Source: Pandoraea aquatica
GTDB taxonomy: Bacteria; Pseudomonadota; Gammaproteobacteria; Burkholderiales; Burkholderiaceae
Length of the DNA: 64,000 nucleotides
Direction of reading: 5' to 3'
Assembly (NCBI RefSeq): GCF_902459565.1
Contig: NZ_CABPSN010000001.1
Span: forward strand, 62,001-126,000
A program made the translations under genes and the position numbers. How positions within the stretch are numbered: the first letter of the stretch is position 1; each line of letters starts with the position of its first letter. Under the pieces are notes generated by a model. The model was not told where the DNA came from. It saw only the letters and a program-made list of their open reading frames with translations, and searched no databases. This document shows, one piece after another, positions 34,183-44,284 of the stretch.

Positions 34183-35082
34183 ATGTTTGACCTTGCACAA
34201 GCTTCAGATGTCCTTTCGATTACCCATGCAGACCGGCCGGCCGGGAACCTCAATCTTGCTTCGTCACCGGCGACTGCCCGGGCCGCCGTATCCGCCACGC
34301 CCGGCATCGGGGCGCTGCGCGAAGAACGTCTGCCGTTTGTCGTCACCATCGCAAGCGACGAGTCGTCGTTGCGCGACGCCGTTGCCATGCGCCAGGCGGC
34401 TTATGGCCGCCATCTGCCTGAGCTTGCGGCAACGCTGACCGAGCCGGAGGTCAGCGACCGGGAGCCGGGCTCCGTTGTGCTGGTGGCGCGCGCCCGGCTC
34501 GATGGTGCGGTGCTCGGCACGATGCGGATCCAGACCAATCGCTATCAGGCATTGCATCTTGAGGATTCCGCACCGTTGCCCGAATGGCTCGACAGCACCG
34601 CACTGGCGGAAGCCACACGTCTTGGCGTGGTGGCGGGGCCGGTGGGGCGAGTCGTCAAGACCGCGCTTTTCAAGGCGTTCTATCAGTACTGCCTGGTCTC
34701 GGGCATCGACTGGATGGTGATTACGGCACGCCCGCCGCTGCATCGGCAGTACGAAGCGCTGATGTTTGCCGACGTCTTCCCTGCGCAGGGTCTGATCCCG
34801 ATGGCGCATGTCGGCGGCATCGGGCATCGGGTGCTGGCGCTGGATGTGGCGCAGGCACGCACGCGCTGGCAGTCGGCAGGTCACCCGTTGTTTGCCTATA
34901 TGTGCCTGACCCATCACCCCGACTTGCGTCTCGGCATGCCGGGCGAAGGGGAGGTTGGGCAAGCGCGGAACGACGGCGGGTCAGTGCCGGTTGAAGCCAG
35001 TGTTGGCGCGCATTTGCGGGATTTATCTTTTGGTGCCGACGAGGTACGATGCGTAGCAGCAGGCTACAGCCTGGCGGTGTAA
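34183..35082 (+). CDS. FeeM-like N-acyl amino acid synthase / GNAT-fold acyltransferase
   Basis: A 299-residue soluble protein. The central region (about 50-225) resembles FeeM/autoinducer-synthase-like GNAT enzymes: an early Arg/Tyr motif AMRQAAYGRHLPE, a VVLVARARLDGAVLGTMRI beta-strand pair, then LPEWL and AEATRLGVV, the position of the conserved E-x-x-R-L element. FeeM enzymes join fatty acyl groups from acyl-ACP to amino acids, giving N-acyl amino acids that may act as signals. The AAGGAG at 34169-34174 supports ATG 34183. It is followed by a large GGDEF-EAL protein on the same strand, a combination that suggests a lipid signal coupled to c-di-GMP. Exact chemistry is unproven. Confidence 0.6.
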   Translation: MFDLAQASDVLSITHADRPAGNLNLASSPATARAAVSATPGIGALREERLPFVVTIASDESSLRDAVAMRQAAYGRHLPELAATLTEPEVSDREPGSVVLVARARLDGAVLGTMRIQTNRYQALHLEDSAPLPEWLDSTALAEATRLGVVAGPVGRVVKTALFKAFYQYCLVSGIDWMVITARPPLHRQYEALMFADVFPAQGLIPMAHVGGIGHRVLALDVAQARTRWQSAGHPLFAYMCLTHHPDLRLGMPGEGEVGQARNDGGSVPVEASVGAHLRDLSFGADEVRCVAAGYSLAV

Positions 35083-35299
35083 TGCCGTTATTCGAAATAA
35101 CGTTATCCCGTCGATTGCAACAGGCAGTTCATTGCACGACGGCGGTAACGCGTAGGACGGGCGAGAGACACCTGCCCGTGCCCGCCGGAAGACGGCGGCA
35201 CGGGACAGGGCCGGCCCGACCGGAGAGGCGGGCTTCGATGCTCGCCTTGTCCGGGGATCAACACGGGGGCGACCAACGAGATAAGGGCACAAAAGTCAT

Positions 35300-38200
35300 A
35301 TGGCGGGGGAACTCGGCAACGAGCGCGACGACGGCCGTAACACGAACGATTTCTCCGATGAGTTGAGCGAACTCACCGGCACGCGGCGCCGTTGGCGCAT
35401 CACGGCCCGGCTCGACGAACTCTTTCGCAGCATTTCCCTTTACGCGGTGCCCGCAGCGATCATGCTGCTGTCCGGCATCGTGCTCATGTTCCAGGAAAGT
35501 CAGTACGCCGTGCGCGGTGCCACCCCGGTGAGTTTTCAGGCGCAGGGCGATTTTCCTGCGACGTTCAATCCGCCGATGGCACAGGGTGCGCTGGAGCGCG
35601 CGCCGCTGGTGCAGCAATTCAGCACGCATCTGTCCGAAGCGCCAGTGTGGTTCCGGTTTTCCGTGCCGCCGGTCGGCGGGCAGGAGCGAACCGTCATCGA
35701 ATTTCCCTCGCGGCACGCGCAGACGCTTGCCTGCTGGCGAAGCCCCGACACACCGGCGATCGGTCGTGCCGACCGCGGCGATGTCAGCGGCGCGATTCGC
35801 ATGTCGAAGGCGGGCTTCGCGATCGACCTCGGTCATCTGGTCGAGCCGGTCACACTGCTGTGTCAGGGCACGTTCTCCGGCCCTGCGCATCTGACGCTCG
35901 TCGCGTGGCCTGGGCCCGAGTTGCGCATCTCGGAGAAGGAATTCCATCGCAGTAACGGTTTGCTCGAAGGCGGTCTGCTGACGCTCTCGGCGTTCGTGCT
36001 CGTCACCGCCATCATCAACAAGGAATGGTTGTATGTGCTGTTCGCCGCCTGGCTGATCGGCAACCTGCGACTTGCCGCCAACTCGCTCGGCGCGGACACG
36101 CAGTGGCTGGAGCGCGCCATTCCGATGGACTGGGACGCGCTGGTACGCAAGGCGACGTTTGCCATTTACTACGTGCTGACCTATTCGCTGTTCACCCAGC
36201 TATTCAAGAAGGAACTGCGCCTGATCGGCCTGCGCTGGATGGTGATGGTGCTGCAATGGGCGGGTGTGGTGCTCTGCTGCGCGGCGATTGCGTTGCCGTA
36301 CGCGCACTTCATTCCGGTGCTGTGGGCCGTGGCGGCGCTGGGCATCGTGATCGTGCTGGTGCTGCTCGTGCGCATTCTGGTGCTCACGCGTTCTCGTGTG
36401 GCGGTCTGGTACAGCGCGTCGCTGGCCATCGTTCTGTTCGCGACGTTCTCCGAGGTCATCGCCGCCGCCTTCAATGCGCGCGCGTTGTCGTCGGCGCTCA
36501 ACAGCGTGACGGCTGCGCTGTTCTCGAGCCTGATGGCCGCGCTGGCGATTGCCGAGCAGATGCGTCTGGAACACAAGGGCAAACTCGAAGCCCAGACCGA
36601 GCTGCGCAATGCTTACGACGTGACGCCGGTCGGCCTGTTTACGCTGAACGATCAGGGGGTGTTCGTGCGGGGCAACGCGGCGCTGCACACCATGCTCGGC
36701 ATTCCCAACACCGAGGGACGCACGTTCCGCTGGGACCAGTACTTCGGTCAGAGCACGTGGCGCATGCTGCTCGACGTCGCCCAGCACAGCGATGAGTCCG
36801 AGCTTGAAATCCTCTCGTTGCCTCGCGACGACGGGCGCATCAGCCGTTACCTCGTCAAGGCGATTTTCTCCGACGGGCGTATCGAAGGGTCCTTGCAGGA
36901 CATTACGGAACGTGCCCGCACGATGGAGCAATTGCGCTATCTGGCGGAGAACGACCCGCTTACGGGCGTCTCGAACCGGCGCGGCATCGAAAAATCGCTG
37001 GGCGAAGCCATCCGGACGCTCTCGGACGCGCGTCCGGCGGCGCTGGCGTATCTCGATCTGGATCGCTTCAAGCTCGTCAACGATCTGTTCGGGCATGCTG
37101 CGGGCGACGAGGTGCTGCGTCAGGCCTGCGACCGGATGCGTGCGCGGTTGTCGACGGAACAGAGCGTGGGACGTACTGGCGGTGACGAGTTCATCGTGGT
37201 CTTCCGCGACGCCACCATCAAGGAAGCGGCGGCGGTGGCGCGACGGCTGGTGGACGCCATCGCCGGGGAGCCGTATCAGATCGGAGAGCGGGCGTTTCAG
37301 GTGCGCGCGTCGGCCGGTGTCATCGAATTGACGACCGACATGCGTGTGCCCGACGCGATTTCGTCTGCCGACCGGGCGTGCCGTGAGGCGAAGAAGAGCC
37401 GTCGCGAGCTGGTGGTCTACGAACGCGGCGCGGCGGCGTTCCGGGAGCGTCTGGCAGAGTTGCGTCTGATCGATGCGCTCGACGCCGGCCTCACGCCCAA
37501 CACGTTGTTCCTGGAAATGCAGCCGATTATGGAGATGGCATCGCCGGGCGACTCGCTGAACTTCGAAGTGCTGCTGCGCATGCGCGATTCCGACGGCAAT
37601 ATCGTGCCGGCGTCGCGCATCATCAGCGCGGCCGAAGAGAACGGCACCATCGGCATGATCGACAAATGGGTGCTCACGAATACGTTGGCGTGGATCGATA
37701 CGCATCGGGATCAGTTGTCCAAGACGCGCTTCGTTTGCGTCAACCTCTCGGGGGCGTCGCTCAACGACGAGCATTTCGTGCGGGATATCTTCGCGACGCT
37801 GGCCGCGCACGAGCGTTCGGTGGGGCTGCTGTGCATCGAAATCACCGAGACGGTCGCGTTGCACGATCTGGACAATACGCGACGCTTCGTCGACCGCATC
37901 CACCAGCTGGGCGGGCGCATCGCGCTCGACGACTTCGGCGCGGGCTTCAGTTCGTTTTCCTATCTTAAGGACCTTGCGGTCGACGCGATCAAGATCGACG
38001 GCGCGTTCGTCAAGAGCATGGCGGGGCACCCGGCCAATCTGGCCATCGTCGAGGCCATCGTGGCGCTCGCCAAGAACCTCGGCATTCGCAGCGTGGCGGA
38101 GTGGGTCGAAGACGCCGCAACGCTCGAAGCGCTCTCCGAGCTAGGCGTCGACTACGTGCAGGGCTTTCTCATCGCCAGGCCGCAAACGCCTGAAGCGATC

Positions 38201-38314
38201 CTCGCCGCCGACTCCGCCGCAAGCTTCATTCGCGATCCGCAACTGGCGACGTTACTCGGTGAATTGGAGCAATCGTTTTACCGACGCCCCGGCACGAGTT
38301 CGGCGCTGCACTGA
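35300..38314 (+). CDS. 7TM sensor-PAS-GGDEF-EAL cyclic-di-GMP protein
   Basis: A 1004-residue inner-membrane protein. One TM helix (about 47-68), a periplasmic beta-rich domain (70-225) and seven TM segments (226-410) resemble the 7TMR-DISM arrangement. A PAS domain (about 430-530), GGDEF (motif GGDEF intact at 627-631) and EAL (motif read as EVL in FEVLLR, residues 755-760; DDFGAGFSS from 877; metal-binding residues in ITETVAL) follow. No RxxD I-site precedes GGDEF. Both catalytic domains look competent, so it may be bifunctional or mainly a phosphodiesterase. The preceding gene, 217 bp upstream, is FeeM-like; the periplasmic domain could sense its product, which is speculation. Confidence 0.88.
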   Translation: MAGELGNERDDGRNTNDFSDELSELTGTRRRWRITARLDELFRSISLYAVPAAIMLLSGIVLMFQESQYAVRGATPVSFQAQGDFPATFNPPMAQGALERAPLVQQFSTHLSEAPVWFRFSVPPVGGQERTVIEFPSRHAQTLACWRSPDTPAIGRADRGDVSGAIRMSKAGFAIDLGHLVEPVTLLCQGTFSGPAHLTLVAWPGPELRISEKEFHRSNGLLEGGLLTLSAFVLVTAIINKEWLYVLFAAWLIGNLRLAANSLGADTQWLERAIPMDWDALVRKATFAIYYVLTYSLFTQLFKKELRLIGLRWMVMVLQWAGVVLCCAAIALPYAHFIPVLWAVAALGIVIVLVLLVRILVLTRSRVAVWYSASLAIVLFATFSEVIAAAFNARALSSALNSVTAALFSSLMAALAIAEQMRLEHKGKLEAQTELRNAYDVTPVGLFTLNDQGVFVRGNAALHTMLGIPNTEGRTFRWDQYFGQSTWRMLLDVAQHSDESELEILSLPRDDGRISRYLVKAIFSDGRIEGSLQDITERARTMEQLRYLAENDPLTGVSNRRGIEKSLGEAIRTLSDARPAALAYLDLDRFKLVNDLFGHAAGDEVLRQACDRMRARLSTEQSVGRTGGDEFIVVFRDATIKEAAAVARRLVDAIAGEPYQIGERAFQVRASAGVIELTTDMRVPDAISSADRACREAKKSRRELVVYERGAAAFRERLAELRLIDALDAGLTPNTLFLEMQPIMEMASPGDSLNFEVLLRMRDSDGNIVPASRIISAAEENGTIGMIDKWVLTNTLAWIDTHRDQLSKTRFVCVNLSGASLNDEHFVRDIFATLAAHERSVGLLCIEITETVALHDLDNTRRFVDRIHQLGGRIALDDFGAGFSSFSYLKDLAVDAIKIDGAFVKSMAGHPANLAIVEAIVALAKNLGIRSVAEWVEDAATLEALSELGVDYVQGFLIARPQTPEAILAADSAASFIRDPQLATLLGELEQSFYRRPGTSSALH

Positions 38315-38824
38315 TCGTTTTGTCGGACGCCGGCCGCTTTGCGTGTGCGTGAGGCGGCCGCCGATACTTCGCCAATTCCCTCTTGACGACGCTTACGCGC
38401 GACGCATCAATCGCAGAAGTGTGCTGCGCATTGTGTGCATTTCGCACAATGCTCTATTTCTCGCCGAATTTCCTTTCCTTCGCTGTCTTGTCACACGTAA
38501 CGTGCTGGAAACCCGCATGGAACGGGGATCTCGCTGTCAAGCATGTCGTTCGAAAACGGCCCTCAAAGGTAACTCGACGTAAGAATTCCAACTGGAATAA
38601 ATCTTGTCCGGCACGAAGTCGAAATGGCAGAATTTGTGCATCGACGTGATGGAGCCAGGTCTCCATGGCATCGTGAGCTATACCGCGAGACAGGGGAGTC
38701 GCGGGTGTGCAGTCGGCTCACAGGCGCTCGGCAATCGACCGACACGCGATACGAACGGGGTTAGGACCGTACCACCGTGAGGTGAGCGCGGCGCAACCAG
38801 AACACCTAACCAAGAACAACGACA
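38315..38824. other. Intergenic stretch without a recognised gene
   Basis: I see no convincing coding region in these 510 bases. A hairpin lies at 38428-38452. The rest may hold a promoter or small RNA, but nothing specific is visible. Confidence 0.4.
38428..38452. terminator. Hairpin downstream of the GGDEF-EAL gene
   Basis: GCATTGTGTG (38428-38437) pairs with CGCACAATGC (38443-38452), nine of ten matches, with a 5-nt loop and a pyrimidine-rich stretch after it. It lies 114 bp after the stop and could be a terminator or a regulator site. Confidence 0.35.
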
Positions 38825-39847
38825 ATGCTCTCGACATTCCTCAAACTTGCCTACCGCTTCAGTCATTCGGCAAAGTGGCGCCATAACGAACGCCTGTGGC
38901 CGCACGCGCAGATCGCGCGCGATGCGATGGGGGCCATCGAACGATTCACCTGGCGCGGACGTAATGTGCCGCTCGCGCGTCGCGCCGAGCTGCAACGCCT
39001 GCGCCGGCTGCCTTGCCACATCATCGCCAGCGGTCCGTCAGTTGCCGACATCGACTACGACGCGTTGCCGATGCATCACGTCATGGGCGTGAACGGGGCC
39101 ATCGCGCTGACTGAACGCGCGCCCGTCAAATTCAATTACTACTGCATTCTCGACGCGGGCTTCGTGCGCCAGCGTCCCGATCTGGCGCGCCGTATCGTGG
39201 CGCGCGATCTGGTGCTGTTCGTCACGCCGGTCGTGCTGGCGCGTTTGCTGGATATGTTCCCGATGTCCGCCTTCGGCTGCCGCTTCTATCTCGTGGACGA
39301 CATTTTCAAGCGTGGGCTTGAAGCGGCCCGCACGACGCAGACGCTGCGCGCAGACCCGCAGGTCTCGGCGAGCGCGGCGTTCTTCGGCGACGAGAGCCGA
39401 CTGGGTTTCAGCTTCGACATCGATAACGGCTTTTTCCACGGCGGCACGGTCGCGTACTTTGCGCTGCAAGTCGCGACATGGCTAGGTTTCACCGAGATGT
39501 ACATGCATGGGCTGGATCTGCGCGACGCCGCAGCGACCCCGCGCTTTTACGAGACGATGCAAACCCGTGCGCCGACCCGTCTGGACGACGAATTTGCGAC
39601 GTTGATCGAACCGTCATTCCGGCTGGCCGCTAACGTATTGCGCGCGCGTGGCGTGCGCGTCGAGAACCTCTCGCGTACGAGCGCGCTGGGCGAGGACATT
39701 TTCGCCAAGGTCGACTGGCGTTCGCTGCGTCGCCGGAATCTGAGCCTGGTCGTGCCCGACGAGGCGGTGCCGGTCGCAACGCTCGACAGCGTACCTGCCG
39801 ATGGTGCGCCGTCCCTGCGTCCGACGGGAACGCACGGTCACGCCTGA
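38825..39847 (+). CDS. GT42/DUF115-like protein, probable surface-polysaccharide enzyme
   Basis: The 340-residue soluble protein has, at residues 60-90, HIIASGPSVADIDYDAL followed by MGVNGAIAL, the nucleotide-binding start of the sialyltransferase-42/DUF115 fold (compare GNGPSLKEIDY in CstII). A later GGTVAYFALQVATWLGFTEMYMHGLDL (key: G-T-V...A-x-x-G-x-x-E-x-Y-x-x-G-x-D) matches the second conserved block. Such proteins transfer sialic acid, Kdo-like or other sugars from CMP-activated donors, or are LPS-core enzymes such as WaaZ. No polysaccharide cluster surrounds it. The start has no clear Shine-Dalgarno sequence. Specific activity is unknown. Confidence 0.6.
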   Translation: MLSTFLKLAYRFSHSAKWRHNERLWPHAQIARDAMGAIERFTWRGRNVPLARRAELQRLRRLPCHIIASGPSVADIDYDALPMHHVMGVNGAIALTERAPVKFNYYCILDAGFVRQRPDLARRIVARDLVLFVTPVVLARLLDMFPMSAFGCRFYLVDDIFKRGLEAARTTQTLRADPQVSASAAFFGDESRLGFSFDIDNGFFHGGTVAYFALQVATWLGFTEMYMHGLDLRDAAATPRFYETMQTRAPTRLDDEFATLIEPSFRLAANVLRARGVRVENLSRTSALGEDIFAKVDWRSLRRRNLSLVVPDEAVPVATLDSVPADGAPSLRPTGTHGHA

Positions 39848-40035
39848 CGCGTGGCATCTGCTGTCTGTCATCTGACTTCTGCCTTCTGCCTTCTGAGGTC
39901 TGCCGGACACATCATGCGTGCGATGCGGCACACGCCTTGGCACGCATGATGCGCAAAAGTCCGTGCGCAGGGCCGCCGCGCGGTGGCCTACCTGCTACAA
40001 TCGCTCTCCGGGTTTTCCTGAAGCAATGAGCGATT

Positions 40036-43000
40036 ATGGGGTTTGGCTGGTTCGGACTGTCGACGTTTTGGTTGCTGGCACTGTGCTGGCCTGGCGTACG
40101 GGGTCTGCTTGGCGGTGAGATACGCATCTTCGGCCCCGGCACGCTCCGTATGCTGCTTGGCGTTCCGCTGGCGATGGTGTCCAGCGCCACGCTGGCTGCG
40201 CTGACGGGCGGCGACGGCAACTCCGCCGGTGGCAGCATCGGTCAATCGCTCTCCCACGGTTTGAGCGTCGCGCTCGGCGGCACGCTTGCCATGGGTCTCT
40301 CCGGCTTCGTCCTCCTCTTTTCTCTTCCGCTTGTCTTTGGCACCACCTGGTGGGGCATGTTCTCGCGTCGCCCATCGGCCGATGACGAGGACGATGCCGC
40401 TGCGTTCGAGCCGCGCGATGCGCGGGACTCGCGGGAATCTCGTTTCGATACCGGCGCGCGTGAGCCGGTCCGCGGTTTGTCCCAGATGTCGTTCGACACG
40501 AGTGACCGTGGCGAGCGCGGCAGTTACACGCCGACGGTTGGACAGGGTCACCACAACGTCGGCAGTCTGATCGAAGAGCCGGTGCCGCGTCGTCGTGGTC
40601 TGGCGGCACAACCGCGCTGGAAGCTGTCCGACGAAGAGCGTGCGCGTCTGGATGCCATGCAACCGCCACCGCTGACCACGCGCGGTGCGCCGCGTGCCGA
40701 GCCGACGTTTGCCGCGAGTACGGCGACGCGTCCGGCAGGGAAGGGGACTGCGGTCGGGCGTACAACGCCGGTGGTTGCGGTGGCAGTGGGTGCTGCCGGT
40801 GCGGTCGCGTCATCGGGTAGCGCTGCTGCTGCAACGGGTGCAGCGACGCGCACCGCTCTCCCGCGTGGTGCGTATTCCGCAAAACTGAGTCGTGGCGAAG
40901 CGCTGCGGACGACGGAATTTGTGCGCGCCGAACCGGGCATGGTGCCTCGCGAGCCGCGACCGGCCGTGCCGCCGTCGTCGACGGCTTCGCATCCGACCCC
41001 GTCTTCCGGACTGCAGGATTCCGCATCGACGCCAGGCGCGACCGGCTATCGTCGCCCTGTCGGCATGGCCCCCGCGCACCTGCGCGGCACGGTCGTGCAC
41101 AGTCCGTTCCGCAAGCCGCAGTTGGGCCTCGAAGACATTCCGCCGCGTGGTGCACCGCCGCGTCCGCAAGCGCCGACGTCGACGACATCGCCGATGGCGT
41201 CTGTGGCTGGCGATGAGGGCTTGACGCAGCGTGCAACGACGGTCACAGCGTCGACACCGGCTGCCCCTGTCACGCCGGCAACGCCCGTCATGCGTGGCGC
41301 GGCCTCATGGTCGGCGGCCGATGCCGCTGTCCCTTTGGCGTCCGACGTTGCCGAGTTTTCGCCCATCGACTGGTCGGTCAACGACGTTGCGGAACCATCT
41401 GCCGAGCCGGTGCCCGAAGGCCCGAGCCCGGAGATGCTGGCTGAACAGGAAGCTGCGCGAGAGGCTGCGCGCGTGGCCGAGCAGGCAAGGATCGACGCGA
41501 TGATGGCGCTGCGCCAGGAAGCGGAGGCATTGCTGCGCGATTTGCGAGACTGGGCATCGCCTGACGCCAGTGGCGCGCAGGCGCCGGCGCAGCCACCTGA
41601 ACCGGTCGAGGTCACGGACGCGGTGACGACGCACGACGCGATGTCGACGCCGCTCGATAGCGATCTCGACACTACGGTCCCTGAGCTTCCTGCGCTGGCA
41701 GCGTCAGCTGAGGTCGTCGTGGCTGAGCCGCCTACGCTACCTACGCCGCCGACCGTTGCGCCGCTGACGCCCGCGGAAGTCCTCAATTTGCCGCCGCTGA
41801 TGCCACTGCGGCAGCCGGTCGCTCCGGCCGCCGGCGCAGCGATGCCGTCCGCTGTGCCGCCGCGTCCGTTCGTCTTTGCGGATGTGCTGGCGAGTGTGGA
41901 GGCGTACGACTCTGTCGTCACGGCACCTGCAACTCAGACGGTCGTCGCAGAAGCCGCTGTCGCATCGGCGGAGGTTGTCACCGAAGCCTCGGATGAAGAC
42001 GAGGCACTTCCACCTTTCGACGTTGCTGAAGGTGTCATGCCATCGGACATCGACGAAGCGCATGAACCTTCCTCGAAGCCACATTACGTTCTGCGTGCCG
42101 ATGGCACGTGGGCGAGGGCGGATGGGTTGCCGCTGACGTCGGACGATACGACGTCACTCGCACAGCCCGCGCCTGAACACGTGCTGCCAGCCACGCCGGT
42201 GATCCCCGCGATCCCGTCGTTCGGTGCCGCACCCATGGCGTCGTCAGCCCCCTTCGGTGCAGCGCCTTCCACGGCGATGCAAACGGCAAGCTTCACCGCA
42301 GACACGCCTTACGAGCTGCCGCCGCCGCGTGTCGCCATCGACTACGACTTGCCTGCCGTGGACCTGCTGGCACCGGCCACGGCCAGCGACCATGCCAATG
42401 TCGTCTCGGACGAAGCGCTCGCCGCAGTGAGCCAACTGATCGAGCAGCGCCTTGCCGAGTTCAAGGTACCGGTGACGGTCGTCGGCGCATCCGCCGGACC
42501 GGTCATCACGCGCTTCGAAGTGGAGCCTGCGGTCGGTGTGCGCGGCGCACAGGTCGTCGGTCTCATGAAGGATCTGGCGCGCGCGCTGGGTGTCACGTCC
42601 ATCCGCGTGGTCGAGACGATCCCCGGCAAGACGTGTATGGGGCTGGAACTGCCGAATGCACAGCGTCAGATGATCCGACTTTCGGAAATTCTGACCGCAC
42701 CGGTATTCGACACGCATCGCTCGCGTCTCGCGCTGGCGATGGGCAAGGACATCACGGGAGAGCCGATCGTGGCGGATCTGGCACGCGCGCCGCATTTGCT
42801 CGTGGCCGGCACCACCGGCTCCGGCAAGTCGGTGGCGGTGAATGCCATGATCCTGTCGCTGCTCTACAAGGCGACACCGGACGACGTTCGCCTCATCATG
42901 ATCGATCCGAAGATGCTGGAACTGTCGGTCTACGGCGGCATTCCGCATCTGTTGGCACCGGTCGTCACCGACATGAAGCAAGCCGCGCATGCGCTGAACT

Positions 43001-43821
43001 GGTGTGTGGGCGAAATGGAGAAGCGCTACCGGCTGATGTCGGCGCTTGGCGTGCGCAATCTGGCTGGCTACAACGACAAGATCGATGCCGCGAGCGCCGC
43101 TGGGGATAAGGTCAGCAACCCGTTCTCGCTGACGCCGGACGCACCCGAGCCGCTGGGTCGCCTGCCGTTCATCGTCGTGGTCATCGACGAACTGGCCGAC
43201 CTCATGATGGTGGCGGGCAAGAAGATCGAAGAACTGATCGCACGTCTGGCCCAGAAGGCGCGTGCCGCCGGTATCCACCTGATTCTGGCGACGCAGCGTC
43301 CGTCGGTCGACGTCATCACGGGTCTCATCAAAGCGAACATTCCGACGCGGGTTGCCTTCCAGGTCTCGTCCAAAATCGACTCGCGCACGATCCTCGATCA
43401 AATGGGGGCAGAGTCGTTGCTGGGGCAGGGCGACATGCTGTTCCTGCCGCCGGGCACGGGGTATCCGCAACGTGTACACGGCGCGTTCGTCGCCGATGAC
43501 GAAGTGCACCGGGTGGTGCAGCACTGGCAGCAGTACGGCGAGCCGGACTACGACGAGGCCATTCTCGCCGGCGATCCGGCCGACGCAGCGTCCGCCGATC
43601 TGTTCGGCGACACGGCGGGCGACGCCGAAGCCGATCCGCTGTACGACGAAGCGGCGGCCTTCGTGCTGAATTCGCGACGCGCGTCGATTTCCGCCGTGCA
43701 GCGGCAATTGCGCATCGGCTACAACCGGGCGGCACGTCTGATCGAGCAGATGGAAGCGGCCGGACTTGTCACCCCGATGGGGCGCAACGGTACCCGCGAA
43801 GTGGTCGCGCCGGGCGAGTAG
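40036..43821 (+). CDS. ftsK: DNA translocase FtsK
   Basis: The 1261-residue protein has an N-terminal membrane part with three hydrophobic segments (about 3-25, 35-58, 72-102), a very long Pro/Ala/Thr/Ser-rich linker (~110-795), then the FtsK motor: alpha domain near 800-890, Walker A GTTGSGKS at 925-932, Walker [13 protein letters not shown] (Asp1051), and a C-terminal gamma winged-helix (about 1190-1255, [21 protein letters not shown]) that reads KOPS sites. It coordinates chromosome dimer resolution and cell division. Canonical FtsK has four TM helices; the first seems to be missing, and an in-frame stop at 40027 rules out an upstream extension. Many Burkholderiales have two FtsK paralogues, and this could be the second. 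Confidence 0.9.
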   Translation: MGFGWFGLSTFWLLALCWPGVRGLLGGEIRIFGPGTLRMLLGVPLAMVSSATLAALTGGDGNSAGGSIGQSLSHGLSVALGGTLAMGLSGFVLLFSLPLVFGTTWWGMFSRRPSADDEDDAAAFEPRDARDSRESRFDTGAREPVRGLSQMSFDTSDRGERGSYTPTVGQGHHNVGSLIEEPVPRRRGLAAQPRWKLSDEERARLDAMQPPPLTTRGAPRAEPTFAASTATRPAGKGTAVGRTTPVVAVAVGAAGAVASSGSAAAATGAATRTALPRGAYSAKLSRGEALRTTEFVRAEPGMVPREPRPAVPPSSTASHPTPSSGLQDSASTPGATGYRRPVGMAPAHLRGTVVHSPFRKPQLGLEDIPPRGAPPRPQAPTSTTSPMASVAGDEGLTQRATTVTASTPAAPVTPATPVMRGAASWSAADAAVPLASDVAEFSPIDWSVNDVAEPSAEPVPEGPSPEMLAEQEAAREAARVAEQARIDAMMALRQEAEALLRDLRDWASPDASGAQAPAQPPEPVEVTDAVTTHDAMSTPLDSDLDTTVPELPALAASAEVVVAEPPTLPTPPTVAPLTPAEVLNLPPLMPLRQPVAPAAGAAMPSAVPPRPFVFADVLASVEAYDSVVTAPATQTVVAEAAVASAEVVTEASDEDEALPPFDVAEGVMPSDIDEAHEPSSKPHYVLRADGTWARADGLPLTSDDTTSLAQPAPEHVLPATPVIPAIPSFGAAPMASSAPFGAAPSTAMQTASFTADTPYELPPPRVAIDYDLPAVDLLAPATASDHANVVSDEALAAVSQLIEQRLAEFKVPVTVVGASAGPVITRFEVEPAVGVRGAQVVGLMKDLARALGVTSIRVVETIPGKTCMGLELPNAQRQMIRLSEILTAPVFDTHRSRLALAMGKDITGEPIVADLARAPHLLVAGTTGSGKSVAVNAMILSLLYKATPDDVRLIMIDPKMLELSVYGGIPHLLAPVVTDMKQAAHALNWCVGEMEKRYRLMSALGVRNLAGYNDKIDAASAAGDKVSNPFSLTPDAPEPLGRLPFIVVVIDELADLMMVAGKKIEELIARLAQKARAAGIHLILATQRPSVDVITGLIKANIPTRVAFQVSSKIDSRTILDQMGAESLLGQGDMLFLPPGTGYPQRVHGAFVADDEVHRVVQHWQQYGEPDYDEAILAGDPADAASADLFGDTAGDAEADPLYDEAAAFVLNSRRASISAVQRQLRIGYNRAARLIEQMEAAGLVTPMGRNGTREVVAPGE

Positions 43822-44284
43822 CGCGTCTGGGGCGTCTGGGGCGTCGGGCGCGTCGGGTGTGTCGATCGCGCGTCGCCTGCGCGCTGAATAATCGCCTTCG
43901 CTTACAACTCGCTTACGACCCGTCATACGAGTCGAACTCTTTGGCACTCCGTGCCGTTCTCCTGACACGCGCCGTACATGGGCGCGTGACCCAAAACCCC
44001 TTGGAAACCCGCGCCAAATGGCGATAACGGGGCGCAAACCCGCGTCCCCGTAGGGGTATTCCCGCCTTTGCGGGCGAAACTCAGCGATCACATAATCGGC
44101 GCGCTAGGTTGGTCGTTCGACGCGTGCATGACGGTATCGCCCTGACACGAATTACAAGGACCGGGGCGGTGCGACGGGGGGGAGACATCCCGGGATTCGC
44201 GCATCCACGGCAGGGCCTGCGACACCAAGGAAATCGCAGCAAAAAAGCGTCATATCGAAACGCATCGCACCGAAGGAGACCCTT
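43822..44284. other. Intergenic stretch between ftsK and the Liv operon
   Basis: No gene seen. Short GGCGTC repeats occur just after ftsK (43829-43857), and a small hairpin (CCCGC/GCGGG, 44061-44074) with further GC-rich self-complementarity around 43990-44055 may terminate ftsK. The Liv promoter should lie at 44090-44280 but is not clear. Confidence 0.4.

Noticed and set aside
36200-38029. 609-residue minus frame
   Set aside because: Antisense of the GGDEF-EAL gene, Arg/His-rich, no start signal.
42244-44091. 615-residue minus frame
   Set aside because: Antisense of ftsK with Arg/His-rich composition.
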